The notes: generated by a model from the sequence alone, not told the origin. 64,000 nt of DNA from DYGA01 sp964540695 (GCA_964540695.1 CAZINS010000002.1:33077-97076), one strand, 5' to 3'. Positions 51,245 through 60,641 are shown, counted from the first letter of the stretch. Numbers and translations are program-made.

Positions 51245-52771
51245 ATGCCAAAAAAAATTATTATAGTTGGCGCTGGTCCGGGGGGACTGTCTAGTGCTAT
51301 GATTTTGGGGAAAAGAGGTTTTCAGGTTTCTGTTTATGAAAAAAATTCTTTGCCGGGGGGGAGAAATGGAGCTATTCGTGAGCAAGGTTATACTTTTGAT
51401 CTGGGGCCTACTTTTTTGATGATGAAATTTATTTTAGATGAAATGTTTGTTGAAGCTGGCAGAAATTCAGCTGATTATTTAAAGTTTACCAGACTTGATC
51501 CCATGTATCGTTTGTTGTTTACTGATTTATCAATAAATATTTATGACGACAAAGCTAAAACCAAACAAGAATTTGAAAAATATTTCCCCGGGGCGGCTAA
51601 AGGATTAGATAAGTTTTATGCCAAAGAAAGTAAACGTTTCCCTTATATTTTTGCTTGTTTACAAAAAGATTATACACATTTTAAAGAATTTTTTAACCCC
51701 ACTTTTTTAAAAGCCATTCCGCATATACCATTTTTAGGATCAGTATATAATTATTTGGGAAAATATTTTTCTCAAGATAAGTTGAAACTTAGTTTTACAT
51801 TTCAGTCAAAATATCTTGGCATGTCTGCTTGGGATTGTCCGGCTTTGTTTATTATTATTCCTTTTATAGAACACGCTTTTGGTATTTATCATGTGGAAAA
51901 AGGTTTATCAGAAATTTCCGTAGCCATGGAAAAAGTAGCCAAAGAACATGGAGTAAATTTTTACTATAACCAAGCGGTTAAGCAACTGATTGTAAAAGAT
52001 AAAAAAGTAGTAGGAGTGGAATTGGCAGATGGTACGAGAGAGTATGCTGATGAGGTAATAGTTAATGCTGATTTTGCTTATACCGTGAACAATTTATTAC
52101 CTGCGGATAAACTTATAAAATGGTCTCCGAAAAAATTGGCACAAAAAGATTTTTCTTGTTCTACTTTTATGCTTTATTTGGGACTGGAGGGTGAATACCC
52201 AGAGTTAGCTCATCATACTATTGCTTTTGCTAAAAATTATCGACAAAATGTTGATGATATATTTAAAAATAAAAAACTATCTCCCGAAATATCATTTTAT
52301 GTGCGTAATGCCAGTATCAATGACAAAACTTTAGCCCCAGCGGGTAAATCAAATATTTATGTGCTAGTGCCCGTGCCCAACAATCAATCAAATATTGATT
52401 GGGGAGTGGCTAAATATCAGTTACGGGATTTAGTACTTGATAGTATACAAACCAGATTGGGTATAAAAGATATTAGAACAAAAATAGATTTTGAACGTAT
52501 GATTACACCGGCTGATTGGGAAAAGAGTGTCAATGTTCATTTGGGGGCTACTTTCAATTTATCTCATGCTATCAATCAAATGCTTTATTTTAGACCACAC
52601 AATCATTTTGATGATTTAGACATGTATTTGGTTGGCGGAGGGACACATCCCGGTAGTGGGTTGCCAACTATTTATGAATCCGGTCGGATTGTGGCTAATA
52701 TGATCTCGCAAAAATATCAAGTGCCATTTACTAAGCCCACTTCAATCCAAGAAAAATTACTGATTAAATAA
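51245..52771 (+). CDS. CrtI-like (phytoene desaturase family) FAD oxidoreductase
   Basis: 508 residues. N-terminal FAD-binding Rossmann motif IIIVGAGPGGLSSAM with YEKNSLPGGRNG. The C-terminal FAD block GGGTHPGSGLPTIYESGR is typical of carotenoid desaturases and isomerases. Family reactions remove hydrogens from long polyenes; the actual substrate here is unknown, and no carotenoid synthase gene is in the window. No ribosome site. Ends before a strong terminator that also precedes the copper cluster. Confidence 0.88.
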   Translation: MPKKIIIVGAGPGGLSSAMILGKRGFQVSVYEKNSLPGGRNGAIREQGYTFDLGPTFLMMKFILDEMFVEAGRNSADYLKFTRLDPMYRLLFTDLSINIYDDKAKTKQEFEKYFPGAAKGLDKFYAKESKRFPYIFACLQKDYTHFKEFFNPTFLKAIPHIPFLGSVYNYLGKYFSQDKLKLSFTFQSKYLGMSAWDCPALFIIIPFIEHAFGIYHVEKGLSEISVAMEKVAKEHGVNFYYNQAVKQLIVKDKKVVGVELADGTREYADEVIVNADFAYTVNNLLPADKLIKWSPKKLAQKDFSCSTFMLYLGLEGEYPELAHHTIAFAKNYRQNVDDIFKNKKLSPEISFYVRNASINDKTLAPAGKSNIYVLVPVPNNQSNIDWGVAKYQLRDLVLDSIQTRLGIKDIRTKIDFERMITPADWEKSVNVHLGATFNLSHAINQMLYFRPHNHFDDLDMYLVGGGTHPGSGLPTIYESGRIVANMISQKYQVPFTKPTSIQEKLLIK

Positions 52772-52781
52772 ATACAATATT

Positions 52782-52810
52782 CGCCCCGAGTAAAAGCTCG
52801 GGGCGGTTTT
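52782..52810 (+). terminator. terminator after CrtI-like gene
   Basis: Nine-bp GC-rich stem CGCCCCGAG (52782-52790) with CTCGGGGCG (52797-52805), then TTTT that also starts the csoR -35. Confidence 0.88.
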
Positions 52811-52854
52811 GACATAAATTAAAAAATATATTAATATCCCTATAGGGGGGATAT
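52809..52854 (+). promoter_or_regulatory. csoR promoter with CsoR-type operator
   Basis: TTGACA (52809-52814), 17 bp, TAATAT (52832-52837). Over the -10 and start lies ATATCCC-TATAGGG-GGGATAT (52834-52854), a GC-tract inverted repeat of the kind bound by CsoR copper repressors. Autoregulation and control of the copper genes downstream is the natural reading. Confidence 0.68.
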
Positions 52855-52907
52855 AATAAAAATTATTAATTATTAATAACTAATTACTAATTATTTTTTT
52901 AAATAAT

Positions 52908-53180
52908 ATGGATAGAAGAAGGAAAATTACGGTTAAATCTCGGGCTTTGCATCGAATTAAGATTATTCAAGGACATATGCATTCAATTGAGAAAATGCTT
53001 GAGTCTAATACCTATTGCATAGATATTGTCCATCAATCCCGGGCAGTACAAAAAGCATTGAAGCAACTTGATCTTTTGATAATAGAAGATCACCTTAAGC
53101 ACTGTGTAGTTAACCAAGTACGTCAGGGTAAAGACCAAAAAACTACAGCTGAACTTTTACGACTATATGAATATAAATAA
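52908..53180 (+). CDS. csoR: copper-sensing repressor CsoR
   Basis: 90-residue all-helical metal-sensing repressor of the CsoR/RcnR family. The copper site residues are all present: C37 (in YCIDIVHQ), H62 and C66 (EDHLKHCV), the Cys-His-Cys pattern of Cu(I) sensors rather than RcnR. The N-terminus is basic, suitable for DNA contact. It leads a cluster of copper genes, overlapping the next possible start by 14 bp, and its promoter carries a matching operator. Confidence 0.92.
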   Translation: MDRRRKITVKSRALHRIKIIQGHMHSIEKMLESNTYCIDIVHQSRAVQKALKQLDLLIIEDHLKHCVVNQVRQGKDQKTTAELLRLYEYK

Positions 53181-54654
53181 AAATATGCCACATAAAATTT
53201 ATTATGTTGAGGGCATGCACTGCTCGTCTTGTGAACTGTTGATTGAAAAAAAATTATTGAAAAAATCTGGAGTTAAGGCAGTAGATGCTTCGCTCAATAA
53301 AGGACAAGTAAGTGTATATTTGTCTGACAAGCAAAGTTTAGATTTAGCTGAGATAAACCAAGAGTTTAAAAATTTAGGTTATAGTTTTTTTGCTAAACAG
53401 CCAGCAACTAAAATAAATAAATTATTTTATCAGCAAGCAGGTAGATGGCAGATAAATAAAGAAAAATTAATTAAAATTTTTAAAACATTGATTTTTGCTG
53501 GTATTTTTTTATTAGTATTTTATGGATTGGACCGGTGGCAATTGGGCAGGTTTATTTCGGTTGATACTCGTTCTTCATTATCAGCTTTTTTTGTTTTAGG
53601 ATTGGTGGCGGGTGTGTCTAGTTGTGCAGCTTTGGTGGGAGGGTTGTTACTATCTATGACTAAAAAATGGCACGAAGTTTATATTGATAGTGACAATCCC
53701 AAACAAAAAATATTACCGCACTGGTTATTTCATTTAGGTAGATTGTTATCCTTTTTTATTTTAGGAGGATTGTTAGGCTGGTTGGGTAGTGGTTTATCTT
53801 TCAATAATACCACAGGTTATGCTGTTTTAGTGGGTTTAGTTTCTACCATGATGATAATACTAGCTTTACAAATGTTGGAAGTAAGTTGGGCAAAAAAGAT
53901 TTCTTTGCGTTTGCCAAAATTTTTTACTAGAGGTGTGGTAAATACCAATAGTTGGCAAGGAAAATACTCGCCTTTTATTATTGGGGCGTTAACTTTTTTC
54001 TTACCTTGTGGTTTTACTTTGATTGCTCAAGGAATAGCTCTAACCACGGGTAGTTTTTTTGCTGGAGCTTTTATTATGTTGTTTTTTGCCTTGGGAACTT
54101 TACCAATGTTATTTAGTATTAGTTACACTGGTTATCGTTTTACGCAAAAACCCCATTTGACTGCTAAATTTTCTCAAGTAGCCGGAATTATTATTATATT
54201 TTTTGCTATTTACAATATCAATGGTCAACTAAATGTTTTAGGACTGCCAAGTTTGCATGACATTAGAAATTACTCATCTGCCAAAGTTGATTCTCAGTCA
54301 GAGTCAATAATTTTATTTGGTCCTGATGCTGGTAAAAGTTTGTCAGCCAGTAAAAACAATGTAAATAAAACAAATGTTGATGATGTACAACAGTTAAATG
54401 TCGTAGCTTCAGGCTTTGAATATACAGTTTTAGGTAGTACTACTTTTGAAGCCAACGTACCTACAGTCATGGTAGTAGATAATCAAGGAATTTTAGGTTG
54501 CGGTGCCCAAATGGCAGCGCGAGGACTTTTTAGTGGTTTTGTCAATCTCAAATCCGGTCAAAACGTAATTGATTTAGGCAGTCCAAAACCAGGTAGTTAT
54601 AAAATAACTTGCTCCATGGGTATGGTGCCGCCAGTTACAGTGACATTTAAATAA
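53167..54654 (+). CDS. HMA - SafE/UreH-type membrane - cupredoxin-like fusion
   Basis: 495 residues with three modules. (1) Heavy-metal-associated domain with GMHCSSC near residue 17. (2) A six-helix membrane domain of the cytochrome biogenesis / SafE (DUF318-UreH-like) type, including FVLGLVAGVSSCAALVGGLL and a helix with FFLPCGFTL. (3) From about 415, a cupredoxin-like domain with GCGAQMAARG and YKITCSMGM. The cysteines and methionines fit copper handling. Starts at ATG 53167 (overlapping csoR) or ATG 53185 just after it. Possibly moves or stores copper outside the membrane; this is an inference. Confidence 0.82.
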   Translation: MNINKNMPHKIYYVEGMHCSSCELLIEKKLLKKSGVKAVDASLNKGQVSVYLSDKQSLDLAEINQEFKNLGYSFFAKQPATKINKLFYQQAGRWQINKEKLIKIFKTLIFAGIFLLVFYGLDRWQLGRFISVDTRSSLSAFFVLGLVAGVSSCAALVGGLLLSMTKKWHEVYIDSDNPKQKILPHWLFHLGRLLSFFILGGLLGWLGSGLSFNNTTGYAVLVGLVSTMMIILALQMLEVSWAKKISLRLPKFFTRGVVNTNSWQGKYSPFIIGALTFFLPCGFTLIAQGIALTTGSFFAGAFIMLFFALGTLPMLFSISYTGYRFTQKPHLTAKFSQVAGIIIIFFAIYNINGQLNVLGLPSLHDIRNYSSAKVDSQSESIILFGPDAGKSLSASKNNVNKTNVDDVQQLNVVASGFEYTVLGSTTFEANVPTVMVVDNQGILGCGAQMAARGLFSGFVNLKSGQNVIDLGSPKPGSYKITCSMGMVPPVTVTFK

Positions 54655-54667
54655 TAAATAAAATAAA

Positions 54668-54877
54668 ATGAATAAGTTGACTATCAAAGGCATGCATTGT
54701 AGTGCTTGTCAAAACTTAATAAAAATGGAGCTAGAAGAAAAGGGTTTATCAGTTAAAGATATCAGATTACTTGAAGGAGATAGAGGTGAAGTGGAATTTA
54801 CTGATTTAAGCAAAGAACAACTAGCTTTAGCTAAAGAAATTATCAATCATTTAGATAACTATTCTATTATTTCTTAA
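54668..54877 (+). CDS. CopZ-like copper chaperone (HMA domain)
   Basis: 69 residues, a single heavy-metal-associated domain with the metal-binding loop GMHCSAC. Expected to pass Cu(I) to the CopA ATPase encoded next, in the cytoplasm. Fits in the copper cluster with 13 bp upstream and 10 bp downstream gaps. No ribosome site is visible. Confidence 0.88.
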   Translation: MNKLTIKGMHCSACQNLIKMELEEKGLSVKDIRLLEGDRGEVEFTDLSKEQLALAKEIINHLDNYSIIS

Positions 54878-54887
54878 ATTGAAAATT

Positions 54888-57347
54888 ATGCTTACAAAAA
54901 TATATCCTATTATCGGCATGCATTGTGCTTCTTGTAAGATGTTGATAGAAAAAATGGTCAGTAAAGTTCCAGGAGTTGAGGAAGTATCAGTAAACTACGC
55001 GGCGGAACAAATGAAAGTAGTTTATGATGAAAATAAAGTAAGCATTCAAGATTTAATCGCCGCTGTTAGTAGTGCCGGTAGTTACCGTTTAATAGCTACT
55101 AATTCAGATGAAGGTGTTTTAGCCGATCCAGAGCAAGCTAGAAAAATAAACCAACATCACGAACAACCCAATCACCATGAACATGCTACTGCTTTACGTC
55201 AACAAGAATATATATTATTGCGTAAAAAAGTTTGGCTAGTGGCTTCAATGAGTATACCTTTTTTTACTTTGATGATTTACATGATTTTAGCTTTGGTAGG
55301 TTTGGTGGCTATGCCGATGTCACCATTGGGTTATTTGCAAATTGGGAAGCTAAATTATCAAATTGATTTATTTTATTTATGCCAATTTTTATTAGCCACC
55401 CCCATAGTATTTATTGGTGGTAAGCAATTTTTTCAAAGTGCTTGGTCTGCTCTTCGTGTCCGGTCAGCCAATATGGATACCTTGATCGCCCTTGGCGTCT
55501 CAGCTGCTTGGTTGTTTTCTACTTTGGTTACTTTTATGCCGACGTTGTTTAGTAATTTAGAAGTTGAAGTATTTTTTGAAGCCGCTGTATTTATTACTTT
55601 TTTTATTTTACTTGGGCGGTTATTTGAATCAAGGGCCAAAGGTCAAGCGAGTGATGCTATCAAAGCATTGTTACAACTAGGAGCAAAAGAGGCGACAGTT
55701 GTACGCGATAATAAAGAAATAAAAATATTAATCAATGATGTGTTAGTTGGTGATGTGGTGGTAGTCAGACCAGGGGAGAAGATACCAGTTGATGGTAAAA
55801 TAATATCCGGCAGTAGCACTATAGACGAATCTATGGTTACGGGTGAATCAATGCCCGTGGAAAAAAATGTTGGCGATCAAGTAATAGGTGCCACCATCAA
55901 TAAAATGGGGAGTTTTAAATATCAAGCTACCAAAGTCGGTGAGGATACTTTGTTGGCTCAGATAATTAAAATGGTTCGTGAAGCTCAAGGCAGTACCCCG
56001 CCAATTCAAAAATTGGCTGATAAAATTTCCGGTGTTTTTGTACCGTTTGTTGTATTGATTTCAATATTAAGTTTTGTTTTTTGGTTATTGGTTGCTACTC
56101 CAGTGGGTTTAGTTGGCGCAGACGTTTCTAATTTACAACTGGCTGTATATATTGCCATAACAGTTTTAATAATTGCTTGCCCCTGTGCTTTGGGACTGGC
56201 TACGCCTACTGCGGTGATGGTTGGTTCTGGCAAAGCCGCCAGACAGGGTATCTTAATCAAAGATGCCACTGCACTTGAGTGGGCCAATCAAATAAAAAAA
56301 ATTGTTCTAGATAAAACTGGAACTTTGACCAAGGGCGAGCCAGCGGTGACTGATTGTCAAGTGGAGGCAGGTGAAGTCAAAGATAAAATTTTGCGTCTGG
56401 CTTACGCGGTTGAACATCTGTCTGAACATCCCTTGTCTACTGCCATTACCAAATATGCTCAACAAAATAATTTAAGTGCTGATTTAAAAGTAGAAAATTT
56501 TCAAAGTTTGACTGGTTTAGGTGTTAGCGGAGTGGTAGGTGGTAAAAAAATATTATTAGGCAACGAAAAATTATTTATTGACCAACAAATTGATATTACC
56601 AGTTTTGCTAAACTAGCAGACCAATGGAAAAACAACGGACAAACATTAGTATATATGGGAATAAACAATCGGGCAGTGGCTTTGTTTGCCTTGGCTGATG
56701 TTATTAAAGATGAAGCCAAAGAATCATTGGCTAAATTGCACGCTCTGGGTATAACTACGGTGATGTTAACCGGAGATAATATAGTAACTGCCCAAGCTAT
56801 TGCCAATCAATTAGGAATAGATGAAGTTATAGCTGAAGTGATGCCCCAGGATAAAGCTGAAATAATAAAAAAATTACAACAAGAAACCAAAGGTAAAGTG
56901 GCAATGGTGGGTGATGGTATCAATGACGCTCCGGCTTTGGCCCAAGCTGATATTGGTATTGCTATGGGTACTGGTACCGACGTAGCCATTGAGACAGGCA
57001 GTATAGTATTGGTTAAAGGTAGTTTGGAAAAGTTGGTGGAAACAATAGAGCTTTCGCAAATGACTTTCGGAATTATTAAACAAAATCTATTTTGGGCTTT
57101 TGGTTACAATATTATTGCTATTCCCGTGGCAGCAGGTTTATTGTATCCAACATTTGGGGTGTTACTTTCGCCAGTAATAGCCGCTGCTGCCATGGCTTTT
57201 AGTTCGATTTCGGTGGTTTTAAATAGTATACGTTTAAAGACCATAACAATAAAAAATAAATTTATTTCCAATTTATTTTTTTATATTTTTGTATTTGTTT
57301 TTGTAGTGGCGGTATTTTATTTTGGCGTGATATTCAGTAAGATGTAA
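54888..57347 (+). CDS. copA: copper-translocating P-type ATPase CopA
   Basis: About 819 residues from ATG 54888; a TTG at 54879 would add 3. P1B-type ATPase exporting Cu(I). One N-terminal HMA domain (C13, C16), a His-rich linker (about 90-99), A-domain TGES, transmembrane CPC at 431-433, phosphorylation site DKTGT from D475, the HP motif (SEHPLS) and GDGINDAPAL hinge. All catalytic parts are intact. Last ATPase of the csoR operon. The His-rich linker may hold extra metal. Confidence 0.97.
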   Translation: MLTKIYPIIGMHCASCKMLIEKMVSKVPGVEEVSVNYAAEQMKVVYDENKVSIQDLIAAVSSAGSYRLIATNSDEGVLADPEQARKINQHHEQPNHHEHATALRQQEYILLRKKVWLVASMSIPFFTLMIYMILALVGLVAMPMSPLGYLQIGKLNYQIDLFYLCQFLLATPIVFIGGKQFFQSAWSALRVRSANMDTLIALGVSAAWLFSTLVTFMPTLFSNLEVEVFFEAAVFITFFILLGRLFESRAKGQASDAIKALLQLGAKEATVVRDNKEIKILINDVLVGDVVVVRPGEKIPVDGKIISGSSTIDESMVTGESMPVEKNVGDQVIGATINKMGSFKYQATKVGEDTLLAQIIKMVREAQGSTPPIQKLADKISGVFVPFVVLISILSFVFWLLVATPVGLVGADVSNLQLAVYIAITVLIIACPCALGLATPTAVMVGSGKAARQGILIKDATALEWANQIKKIVLDKTGTLTKGEPAVTDCQVEAGEVKDKILRLAYAVEHLSEHPLSTAITKYAQQNNLSADLKVENFQSLTGLGVSGVVGGKKILLGNEKLFIDQQIDITSFAKLADQWKNNGQTLVYMGINNRAVALFALADVIKDEAKESLAKLHALGITTVMLTGDNIVTAQAIANQLGIDEVIAEVMPQDKAEIIKKLQQETKGKVAMVGDGINDAPALAQADIGIAMGTGTDVAIETGSIVLVKGSLEKLVETIELSQMTFGIIKQNLFWAFGYNIIAIPVAAGLLYPTFGVLLSPVIAAAAMAFSSISVVLNSIRLKTITIKNKFISNLFFYIFVFVFVVAVFYFGVIFSKM

Positions 57348-57417
57348 ATATAATCCTTTGAAAGTAATTGATTTTTAGTATATAATAATTTAACATTTAA
57401 AAATTAATTATTTTAGT

Positions 57418-57792
57418 ATGCGCAAAAATTTAGTAATTGTTTTTATATTTTTTACAATTTTTTTAATTGGTTGCACCACTAAACAAGCGAGTCAACCAGT
57501 GGAAACAAACTCTCTAAATAATATTAATAATGAAGATATGACAATAAATAACAAAAATTATACCATGTCAGAAGTAGCTTTGCATAATACAGCTAATGAT
57601 TGTTGGTCAGTAGTAAGAGGACAAGTTTATGATTTAACTTCTTGGATTGGCAAACATCCCGGTGGAGAAAAAGCCATTACTCAATTGTGTGGAGTTGATG
57701 GGACAGATAAGTTTGTCGGAAAACATGGTGGCAGTAATTTGCAAGAGAATACTTTAGAAAGTTTTAAGATTGGCGATTTGGTAAAAGAATAA
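57418..57792 (+). CDS. cytochrome b5-like lipoprotein
   Basis: 124 residues. A lipoprotein signal ends in LIGC with the modified Cys at C19, then an Asn-rich linker and a cytochrome b5-like heme domain: YTMSEVALHNTANDCWSVVR, YDLTSWIGKHPGGEKAI (first heme-ligand histidine in HPGG) and FVGKHGGSN (second histidine). It would sit outside the membrane as an electron carrier. Follows the copper cluster by 70 bp with its own TATAAT (57381-57386), so it may be a separate unit. Redox partner unknown. Confidence 0.88.
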   Translation: MRKNLVIVFIFFTIFLIGCTTKQASQPVETNSLNNINNEDMTINNKNYTMSEVALHNTANDCWSVVRGQVYDLTSWIGKHPGGEKAITQLCGVDGTDKFVGKHGGSNLQENTLESFKIGDLVKE

Positions 57793-57808
57793 ATAAGTTT
57801 TAAATTTA

Positions 57809-57837
57809 AAACCCTTTGCTAGTGCAAAGGGTTTTTT
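57809..57837. terminator. terminator between convergent genes at 57800
   Basis: Eleven-bp stem (57809-57819 with 57824-57834), 4-nt loop, T-run. It lies between convergent genes. Confidence 0.9.
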
Positions 57838-57840
57838 GTT

Positions 57841-58170
57841 TTAGAGACCAGTTTGGGCAGACATGCGTAGCATTGCGTCACCGCCATCATTTAAGCCACG
57901 TTGATACATGAGAGTAAGCATACGTTCGATTGTTAAAACATCATTGGGATTTTTAATTTGTTTGGCAATTATACCAAAATCAAATAAAACTGTTTTAACA
58001 TCTTCTTGATCAAATTTTTCGGGGTGCAGGAAATCAATTAATTCAAAATCAAGTGTGGGTCGATTTTCTCGGATGTATTGTTTTGCTTGTGAGGGCAATA
58101 AACTATCAACTAACATCACGCACGGTACCAGGCGTTGGTCTTTTTTTACATTGATTAATGCAGGATACAT
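57841..58170 (-). CDS. 109-residue protein of unknown function
   Basis: Soluble, mostly helical small protein without cysteine pairs, signal peptide or membrane segment. Phrases such as VMLVDSLLPSQAKQYI and IERMLTLMYQRGLNDGGDAM do not point to a family I recognise. AAGGAGG lies about 8 nt before ATG and a plausible TTGACA-N17-TAATCT promoter lies upstream, so it is a genuine, probably well-translated gene. Confidence 0.65.
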   Translation of the reverse strand: MYPALINVKKDQRLVPCVMLVDSLLPSQAKQYIRENRPTLDFELIDFLHPEKFDQEDVKTVLFDFGIIAKQIKNPNDVLTIERMLTLMYQRGLNDGGDAMLRMSAQTGL

Positions 58171-58207
58171 AATAAACCTCCTTATTTTTAAGTTACATAA
58201 TTAAAAT

Positions 58208-58236
58208 AGATTAAAACCTATTGTTTATTTTGTCAA
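58208..58236 (-). promoter_or_regulatory. promoter of the 109-residue gene
   Basis: Minus strand TTGACA (58236-58231), 17 bp, TAATCT (58213-58208). Leader about 30 nt. Confidence 0.5.
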
Positions 58237-58275
58237 TAAACCTTGATTTTACTGGGTAATCTTGACATTTTACCA

Positions 58276-58304
58276 TTGACAAAATCCAAAAAATATGCTA
58301 TCAT
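58276..58304 (+). promoter_or_regulatory. promoter of the 147-residue membrane protein gene
   Basis: TTGACA (58276-58281), 17 bp, TATCAT (58299-58304) with TGC extension. An inverted repeat CCATTGA / TCAATGG (58273-58279, 58304-58310) brackets it. Nearly identical core to 45316-45344. Confidence 0.7.
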
Positions 58305-58353
58305 CAATGGTTAGTTCTTAAATAATTTATCACAAATCACAAAGGAGATCGTC

Positions 58354-58797
58354 ATGAACCTCAGACCAAAACACATTATCGTATTGATAATAATGCTTTT
58401 CACAAGTACTTTCTTATTATCAGAATTTGAGATGTTAAAAAAAGCAAACTACGTTTGTTATTATTCATATCAGTATATAGCAGATGGTTTTCCAGCTGCA
58501 GATTCCATATCAGATATGGATAATCATGCTCGAGTAGCATTGTTCTTTTATCTTTTCTTGGCGTCAGCCATTGTTATGTTTTATTTTGTAAAAAATAAAA
58601 CAGTGGGAATGTTTCCGGTAGGTATTATAATATTTTCTGCCATCGTTCTCTCCGTAGTCAAACTTTTTATGACTCTGAAAGTTCATACTTTTTTTTGGGA
58701 GGATGTATTTTCTCCACTAGTCATAGGTTTAACCTATGGTTTAGTAATTTTTCTCTGGAGATATCAATTTCCAGAAATTAAATTTAGAAAAAGCTAG
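58354..58797 (+). CDS. 147-residue four-helix membrane protein
   Basis: Four hydrophobic segments (about 8-24, 63-80, 88-107, 118-135). The loop after the first contains two Tyr-rich phrases (NYVCYYSYQYIADG). No family recognised. A strong ribosome site (AAAGGAGA) and a strong promoter show it is a real, independent gene; a bidirectional terminator follows. Confidence 0.65.
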   Translation: MNLRPKHIIVLIIMLFTSTFLLSEFEMLKKANYVCYYSYQYIADGFPAADSISDMDNHARVALFFYLFLASAIVMFYFVKNKTVGMFPVGIIIFSAIVLSVVKLFMTLKVHTFFWEDVFSPLVIGLTYGLVIFLWRYQFPEIKFRKS

Positions 58798-58833
58798 GCT
58801 TTTTCTAATCAAGAAGTTTTAGACTAATAATTT

Positions 58834-58862
58834 AAAATCCCTAACAACGTTTAGGGATTTTT
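58834..58862. terminator. terminator between convergent genes at 58850
   Basis: Eleven-bp stem AAAATCCCTAA (58834-58844) with TTAGGGATTTT (58851-58861), 6-nt loop. Confidence 0.88.
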
Positions 58863-58888
58863 ATTTTGTTCAAATAAATTATTAGTAG

Positions 58889-60580
58889 TTACCAACTACC
58901 GCCGCCACCGCCACCAAAACCGCCACCACTAAACCCGCCACCTGCGGAACCACTACCTCCGCGGGAGGCATGGGAAATATTACTGGCAATTTGGGTATTG
59001 AAACTGGATAGATCACCAACAAATTGCGTGGCTAAAAAAGCATTGGCAGTATTTCCTTGGTACCAGTCAGGATTTTGAATATAAATATCTTTAAACTGCT
59101 CAGCCCATTGTTTTTCAACATTCATTGCCACAGCAAAGGGTAAATATTGCATAAACTGTTCGGGGTTTTTGGCCGGTGCATTATGGAATTTAAATCTGTC
59201 TTCATCTGTGACTGATAAAAATTCCTTAAAACCAAGTAAATGATCTTTTACTTCAGCGCCCAGCGCGGTTTTTTTGGGCATGAGCCAACCAAAAATCATT
59301 AGCACTGCGCCAGTTAAGATTAAAGATATAAAATACACAAAAGCAAAATCGCCAATGAAAAATCCCAGCATCATTAAACCACCGGCTAAAGTAGTGTATT
59401 TAATTTTTAAAGTCGTTGGATTTTTATCATACCAGCCCAAAGTAACCATTTCCTCACTAACATTTTTTTTGAATTCAGTTATTCTTTTGGCAATTTGTTT
59501 ATCTTTTTTTATCTCTGATAATTTTATACTACTACCTGCTAGTTTATTACTAGTAAAAAATACTTCACTAATTAAACCGTTTATTCCTTCTTCTTTGGTG
59601 GGAAGATTTTTGATAATGGATAGTTCATAATCAACTGATTTGAAAATGCTAGTTTTTTCCAGTCTAGTTATTTTGATATAACCTTGCTCGGCCAGGTGTA
59701 TAATTCCTGCGGTGATATCGCGGTTATCAATTTTTTCATCAATTAAGGCACCAACCAAAGTAGGGGAAACATTTTGCGGTGGTTCATATTCGGCAATTAT
59801 AGTACCGCGGCCAACAGGATCTTTGCCGTGTTTTTGCCAAGCTAGGTACATAATAACTAGCGTCAGTAGAGGTAGAAGTAAAATAAAATTATCTTTGATA
59901 ATTTTTCCTATTTTTTCTACTAGGGTGGGTGGTTGGAAAAAACCTTTATCTAGTCCTAAAGCAATGGTCAACCCCTCACCGGGATTTAAAAAATTTGCAG
60001 TTTGAAAAGTGATGGTTTTGTTGGTTTGTGTTAATTTACACGGTGTTTGTGAACCAGTTGTACCTTGATAACAAGCGGTTTGTTTTAATTGAGCGCCCGG
60101 GGGAAGATTTATTGTTGTAGAAACCTGCAGTATATTTGCCGTCCAGTCATTGCCAGTTACATTCCAATACAATTCATCGTAGTCGGTAAAGAAATTTATT
60201 GCCCCACTAACTTGGTAAGTAATTTGGTATTCTTGTCTGCCGGTGATAGTTGTGTCGGCTGATCCGATTTTGATGTTTAAATTTTTTCCTTTAATTTTAT
60301 CAGTATAAGGTTCAGCTAAGCCGTTACGTTTGACGCTCAATACTTTGATAGTAATATTTCTTTGGGCATAGTCAGTTTGGTATTTGACTGGAATATTGCG
60401 ATAAATACCGTGTTGCTGTAGATTTTCAAAATCATAAACAATATTTTCTGTCACAATAAAATATTTAGGTAACAAATTGATATCTGTACTAAAACTATTA
60501 ATAGTTTCCGCTTGAGCTGCATTAATGCCAACTAAAATAAATAAAAATAAACTAAATAAAATTTTATTGATTATTTTCAT
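58889..60580 (-). CDS. DUF2207 membrane protein
   Basis: 563 residues. Signal peptide ending at about residue 25 (AQAE), then an extracytoplasmic DUF2207 domain (IVYDFENLQQHGIYRNIPV, WNVTGNDW) to about 220. Two membrane segments around 230-250 and a pair around 405-440 flank a cytoplasmic domain with GIIHLAEQGYIKI. The C-terminus is an extreme Gly/Ser tail ending GGGGGGSW. The family is common in bacteria and its role is unknown. No ribosome site is obvious. Confidence 0.88.
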   Translation of the reverse strand: MKIINKILFSLFLFILVGINAAQAETINSFSTDINLLPKYFIVTENIVYDFENLQQHGIYRNIPVKYQTDYAQRNITIKVLSVKRNGLAEPYTDKIKGKNLNIKIGSADTTITGRQEYQITYQVSGAINFFTDYDELYWNVTGNDWTANILQVSTTINLPPGAQLKQTACYQGTTGSQTPCKLTQTNKTITFQTANFLNPGEGLTIALGLDKGFFQPPTLVEKIGKIIKDNFILLLPLLTLVIMYLAWQKHGKDPVGRGTIIAEYEPPQNVSPTLVGALIDEKIDNRDITAGIIHLAEQGYIKITRLEKTSIFKSVDYELSIIKNLPTKEEGINGLISEVFFTSNKLAGSSIKLSEIKKDKQIAKRITEFKKNVSEEMVTLGWYDKNPTTLKIKYTTLAGGLMMLGFFIGDFAFVYFISLILTGAVLMIFGWLMPKKTALGAEVKDHLLGFKEFLSVTDEDRFKFHNAPAKNPEQFMQYLPFAVAMNVEKQWAEQFKDIYIQNPDWYQGNTANAFLATQFVGDLSSFNTQIASNISHASRGGSGSAGGGFSGGGFGGGGGGSW

Positions 60581-60641
60581 AATTTAATTGTAAGACTTAT
60601 TTTTCTTTGTTTCAACCTTTTGGTTTAGGGAAAATAAGTTA

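Noticed and set aside
59274..59630. Plus-strand frame inside the DUF2207 gene
   Set aside because: Antisense shadow; no promoter or ribosome site and no recognisable protein.
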